Assembly (NCBI GenBank): GCA_031284195.1
Contig: JAITAI010000259.1
Span: 1 to 7,246 of the forward strand
Direction of reading: 5' to 3'
DNA length: 7,246 nt
Source: Treponema sp.
Lineage (GTDB): Bacteria; Spirochaetota; Spirochaetia; Treponematales; Breznakiellaceae
Shown here piece after piece: positions 5,981-7,246 of this stretch. Each line of letters opens with the position of its first letter. Position 1 is the stretch's first letter. The notes beneath the pieces were generated by a model, which did not search any database, was not told the origin of the DNA, and saw nothing but the letters and a program-made list of their open reading frames with translations. Both the position numbers and the translations under genes were made by a program.

Positions 5981-6607
5981 TCATCTTCGCCGGATCAAGG
6001 AATTCCAGGGATTTTTACCAAAACGGATAAGAAAATAGATCCAGCCCCAAGCAAATCCCGCCAGGTGCGTGAGATGAGCTACCCCACTCCCAATACCAGT
6101 AATCGATGAAAAGATCTCGATAGCGGTAAATCCCAGAACCATGATAGGCGCCCGCAGGGGTATGATTCCCCAGATAAAGATCACCGCATCAGGAAACAAG
6201 GTAGCATAGGCCAACTGGACCGCGAATATGGCCCCTGAGGCGCCCAAAAGAAAAACCCCATAAGCACCGGTAAGCCAATACACCAGAAAGGAAAAGATCC
6301 CTGCTAAAACGCCGGTAACCATATAGTACAGGAGGAATTCCTTGCTCCCCATGTGGCGTTCTACCTGGGTACCGAAAAGAAACAGGGCAAGCATATTGAA
6401 AAGCAGGTGACTGAGGTTGCCATGGGCAAACATATAGGACACAAACTGCCATATCCACCCGTTCAACACTGCCCCTGGGTTAAGGGCCGCATAGTATTTC
6501 ACCGGAGGATATACGAGTTGCAACAGAAACACCCCTATATTCAGTCCGATAAGGAGCAGCGCCATATTATCATTCCGATACCTGAAGGGACGGCGAAATA
6601 GATTCAT
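5981..6607 (-). CDS. Rhomboid-family intramembrane serine protease
   Basis: This inner-membrane protease cleaves substrate transmembrane segments. Counting from the proposed start, the 208-residue protein has about six hydrophobic helices. The loop/helix-2 signature H62-x4-H67-x3-N71 (HGNLSHLLFN) corresponds to the oxyanion-hole His and Asn of GlpG. The catalytic serine motif is GASG with S124, and the catalytic His is H181 in THLAGFAWG. The usual Trp-Arg of loop 1 appears as WQ (53-54). I chose ATG 6607 over the upstream ATG 6688: the extra 27 residues would cross a strong promoter, lack hydrophobic or rhomboid features, and have no Shine-Dalgarno, while MNLFRRPFRYRN is a typical basic cytoplasmic start. 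The chosen start also lacks a Shine-Dalgarno and lies at the predicted transcription start. Confidence 0.93.
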   Translation of the reverse strand: MNLFRRPFRYRNDNMALLLIGLNIGVFLLQLVYPPVKYYAALNPGAVLNGWIWQFVSYMFAHGNLSHLLFNMLALFLFGTQVERHMGSKEFLLYYMVTGVLAGIFSFLVYWLTGAYGVFLLGASGAIFAVQLAYATLFPDAVIFIWGIIPLRAPIMVLGFTAIEIFSSITGIGSGVAHLTHLAGFAWGWIYFLIRFGKNPWNSLIRRR

Positions 6608-6613
6608 ATTATA

Positions 6614-6642
6614 ATGATACCATACTGAGGGGAGGGGGTCAA
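6614..6642 (-). promoter_or_regulatory. Sigma-70-type promoter of the rhomboid operon
   Basis: On the - strand TTGACC (6642-6637) and TATCAT (6619-6614) each match consensus at five of six positions and are exactly 17 bp apart. The predicted start is about 6609-6606, coinciding with ATG 6607. An adjacent TATAAT at 6613-6608 abuts the ATG, has no -35 partner, and cannot serve this start codon. Confidence 0.65.
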
Positions 6643-6650
6643 TTATCCTG

Positions 6651-7037
6651 TCAAGGAGCGGGTATATACATAAAGCGGTACTGGGCATGGGTTTCGAGGA
6701 GGGGAATCATGGAACAACACCAGGGCCTAATGCCCATGCTCCCCTTCTCGGCCATACTGGACCGAGGATAGCGTGTACTAAGCAGTACCCGTTGTATGAA
6801 GGCATCAGTATCATACAGCCGGTGATCCCCCTATCGGTAACCATTTCATAGGGCAGTTCCTCGTTCTGGAGGATCTGGGGAACGTTCCTCTCTTGCAGGG
6901 TTATGGTAAGTCCTCTTGCTTTGGAACGTGCCAAGTCCTGGTTCCTGGAACTCCTTCCTCTACCTGGTAATCCAGGGGCATATCCCCAGGCGCCCCCGGT
7001 CATACAGTTCCTCGGTGCCCTTATCCTCTTCTGAGGG
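6651..7037 (-). pseudogene. Possible decayed leftward gene, unidentified
   Basis: One leftward frame running from about 7037 to a stop at 6651-6653 reads like protein except for three in-frame stops (TAG 6960-6962, TGA 6846-6848, TAG 6831-6833). Protein-like stretches are SEEDKGTEELYDRGRLG near the 5' end and, after the last stop, a 55-codon run including DTDAFIQRVLLSTRYP and PLLETHAQYRFMYIP. In the middle an adjacent frame reads more naturally (QILQNEELPYEMVTDRG), so two compensating frameshifts are an alternative explanation. No start codon is found; the 5' end fades into AT-rich DNA near 7040. I do not recognise the family. Rightward frames here are also partly open, so orientation is uncertain. 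Confidence 0.35.
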
Positions 7038-7040
7038 GAT

Positions 7041-7178
7041 CCGTATTTTTATAAATGAAACAAAATAATATCAAATAATAACCAATTATTAAAGAAATTG
7101 ATGCAAACATAATGTTCCAATAAATCGAATATATACAAATGAAAATGATATATACATAATAAAAGCGAATTATTTTTG
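7041..7178. other. AT-rich spacer with 9-bp direct repeat
   Basis: From about 7040 composition changes sharply from near-balanced to strongly AT-rich. ATATATACA occurs twice (7129-7137 and 7148-7156), 19 bp apart start to start, 42 and 23 bp before the -35 box, where an activator or repressor could bind or an AT-rich UP element could act. AATAAT/ATTATT at 7074-7079 and 7085-7090 forms a short weak hairpin. The leftward 68-codon frame here has no ribosome site and is judged an AT-rich artefact. Confidence 0.45.
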
Positions 7179-7207
7179 TTGACATTTCGATTATGCGATG
7201 ATATATT
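7179..7207 (+). promoter_or_regulatory. Strong sigma-70-type promoter for the gene at the right edge
   Basis: A perfect TTGACA (7179-7184), a 17-bp spacer and TATATT (7202-7207; five of six) form the best promoter in the window. Transcription would start at about 7214, giving a leader of roughly 28 bases that contains AGGAGG. Confidence 0.8.
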
Positions 7208-7230
7208 AAACGACAAGGTTTATTCATGTA

Positions 7231-7236
7231 AGGAGG
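7231..7236 (+). promoter_or_regulatory. Consensus Shine-Dalgarno for right-edge gene
   Basis: AGGAGG is followed after 5 bases by ATG at 7242, an ideal arrangement and the strongest ribosome site in the window. Confidence 0.8.
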
Positions 7237-7241
7237 ATAGT

Positions 7242-7246
7242 ATGAT
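7242..7246 (+). CDS. Start of a gene truncated by the window edge
   Basis: Only the ATG and two further bases are visible, so the product cannot be told. The promoter and Shine-Dalgarno immediately upstream make a real, well-expressed gene likely. Its AT-rich upstream region contrasts with the rest of the window. Confidence 0.65.

Noticed and set aside
6608..6613. Perfect TATAAT on the - strand as the rhomboid -10
   Set aside because: It directly abuts the ATG, so the start codon would not be transcribed, and no -35 lies 16-18 bp upstream. TATCAT with TTGACC fits better.
5981..6688. Longer rhomboid start at ATG 6688
   Set aside because: The extra 27 residues cross the promoter boxes, have no rhomboid features and lack a Shine-Dalgarno; the ATG at 6607 starts a typical cytoplasmic N-terminus.
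6709..6771. Rightward 20-codon frame with strong GAGGAGGGG ribosome-like site
   Set aside because: The frame is very short and the G-rich run has no promoter upstream; a small peptide cannot be excluded but nothing else supports it.
6707..7003. 98-codon leftward frame as an intact gene
   Set aside because: It has no Shine-Dalgarno, and its N-terminal and C-terminal parts look like out-of-frame Gly/Pro/Trp-rich translation. Only the middle looks like protein, which fits a frameshifted or decayed gene better.
7021..7227. 68-codon leftward hydrophobic frame
   Set aside because: Its Ile/Tyr/Phe-rich content is what random AT-rich DNA gives, it has no ribosome site, and it runs antisense through a strong promoter and Shine-Dalgarno.
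1..7246. tRNA, rRNA, CRISPR array, insertion sequence or attachment site
   Set aside because: Reading both strands by eye showed no cloverleaf, no spaced direct-repeat array, no transposase and no terminal inverted repeats with target duplication.

Overview
The window looks like chromosomal DNA of a spirochaete, most plausibly a Treponema of the roughly 50% GC, termite-gut type. This rests on protein style: a signal-anchored two-PDZ HtrA, a small treponeme-like outer-membrane barrel ending in Phe, and a secreted protein that I could not place outside treponeme-like sequences. No rRNA or other decisive marker is present, so the assignment is an inference.

Layout, left half (+ strand). Positions 74-844 encode a secreted beta-barrel candidate. 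After a 289-bp gap, 1134-2338 is a two-gene cobamide salvage operon: cobU (adenosylcobinamide kinase/guanylyltransferase) overlapped by 4 bp by a TIM-barrel protein best read as the cobamide-remodelling enzyme CbiR. CbiR would strip the lower nucleotide loop from a scavenged cobamide, and CobU would re-activate the resulting cobinamide for attachment of a new lower ligand. The cobamide synthase CobS is not in the window. A 360-bp gap with two strong inverted repeats follows, one overlying the probable htrA promoter. Then come htrA/degP (2704-4212) and, 10 bp later, a macrodomain hydrolase (4223-4759).

Right half (- strand). A three-gene operon reads leftwards from a clear promoter at 6642-6614: a rhomboid intramembrane protease, a secreted protein of unknown function that starts at TTG, and a DUF167/YggU protein. 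It converges on the htrA-macrodomain operon. A 16-bp perfect hairpin at 4800-4837 separates them, and its U-tract serves the leftward operon. Upstream of the rhomboid gene (about 6651-7037) is DNA that reads as a decayed leftward gene with three in-frame stops. Beyond about 7040 the DNA abruptly becomes AT-rich and carries a near-consensus promoter, a 9-bp direct repeat and a perfect Shine-Dalgarno site for a gene whose ATG lies at the right edge.

The most useful observations are the cobU-cbiR coupling; two promoters (cobU and rhomboid) whose predicted start points fall on the initiator ATG in genes lacking a Shine-Dalgarno site, which suggests leaderless mRNAs; the palindrome over the htrA promoter; and the decayed gene abutting an AT-rich segment. 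I found no wholly new multi-gene system, CRISPR array, insertion sequence, tRNA or rRNA.
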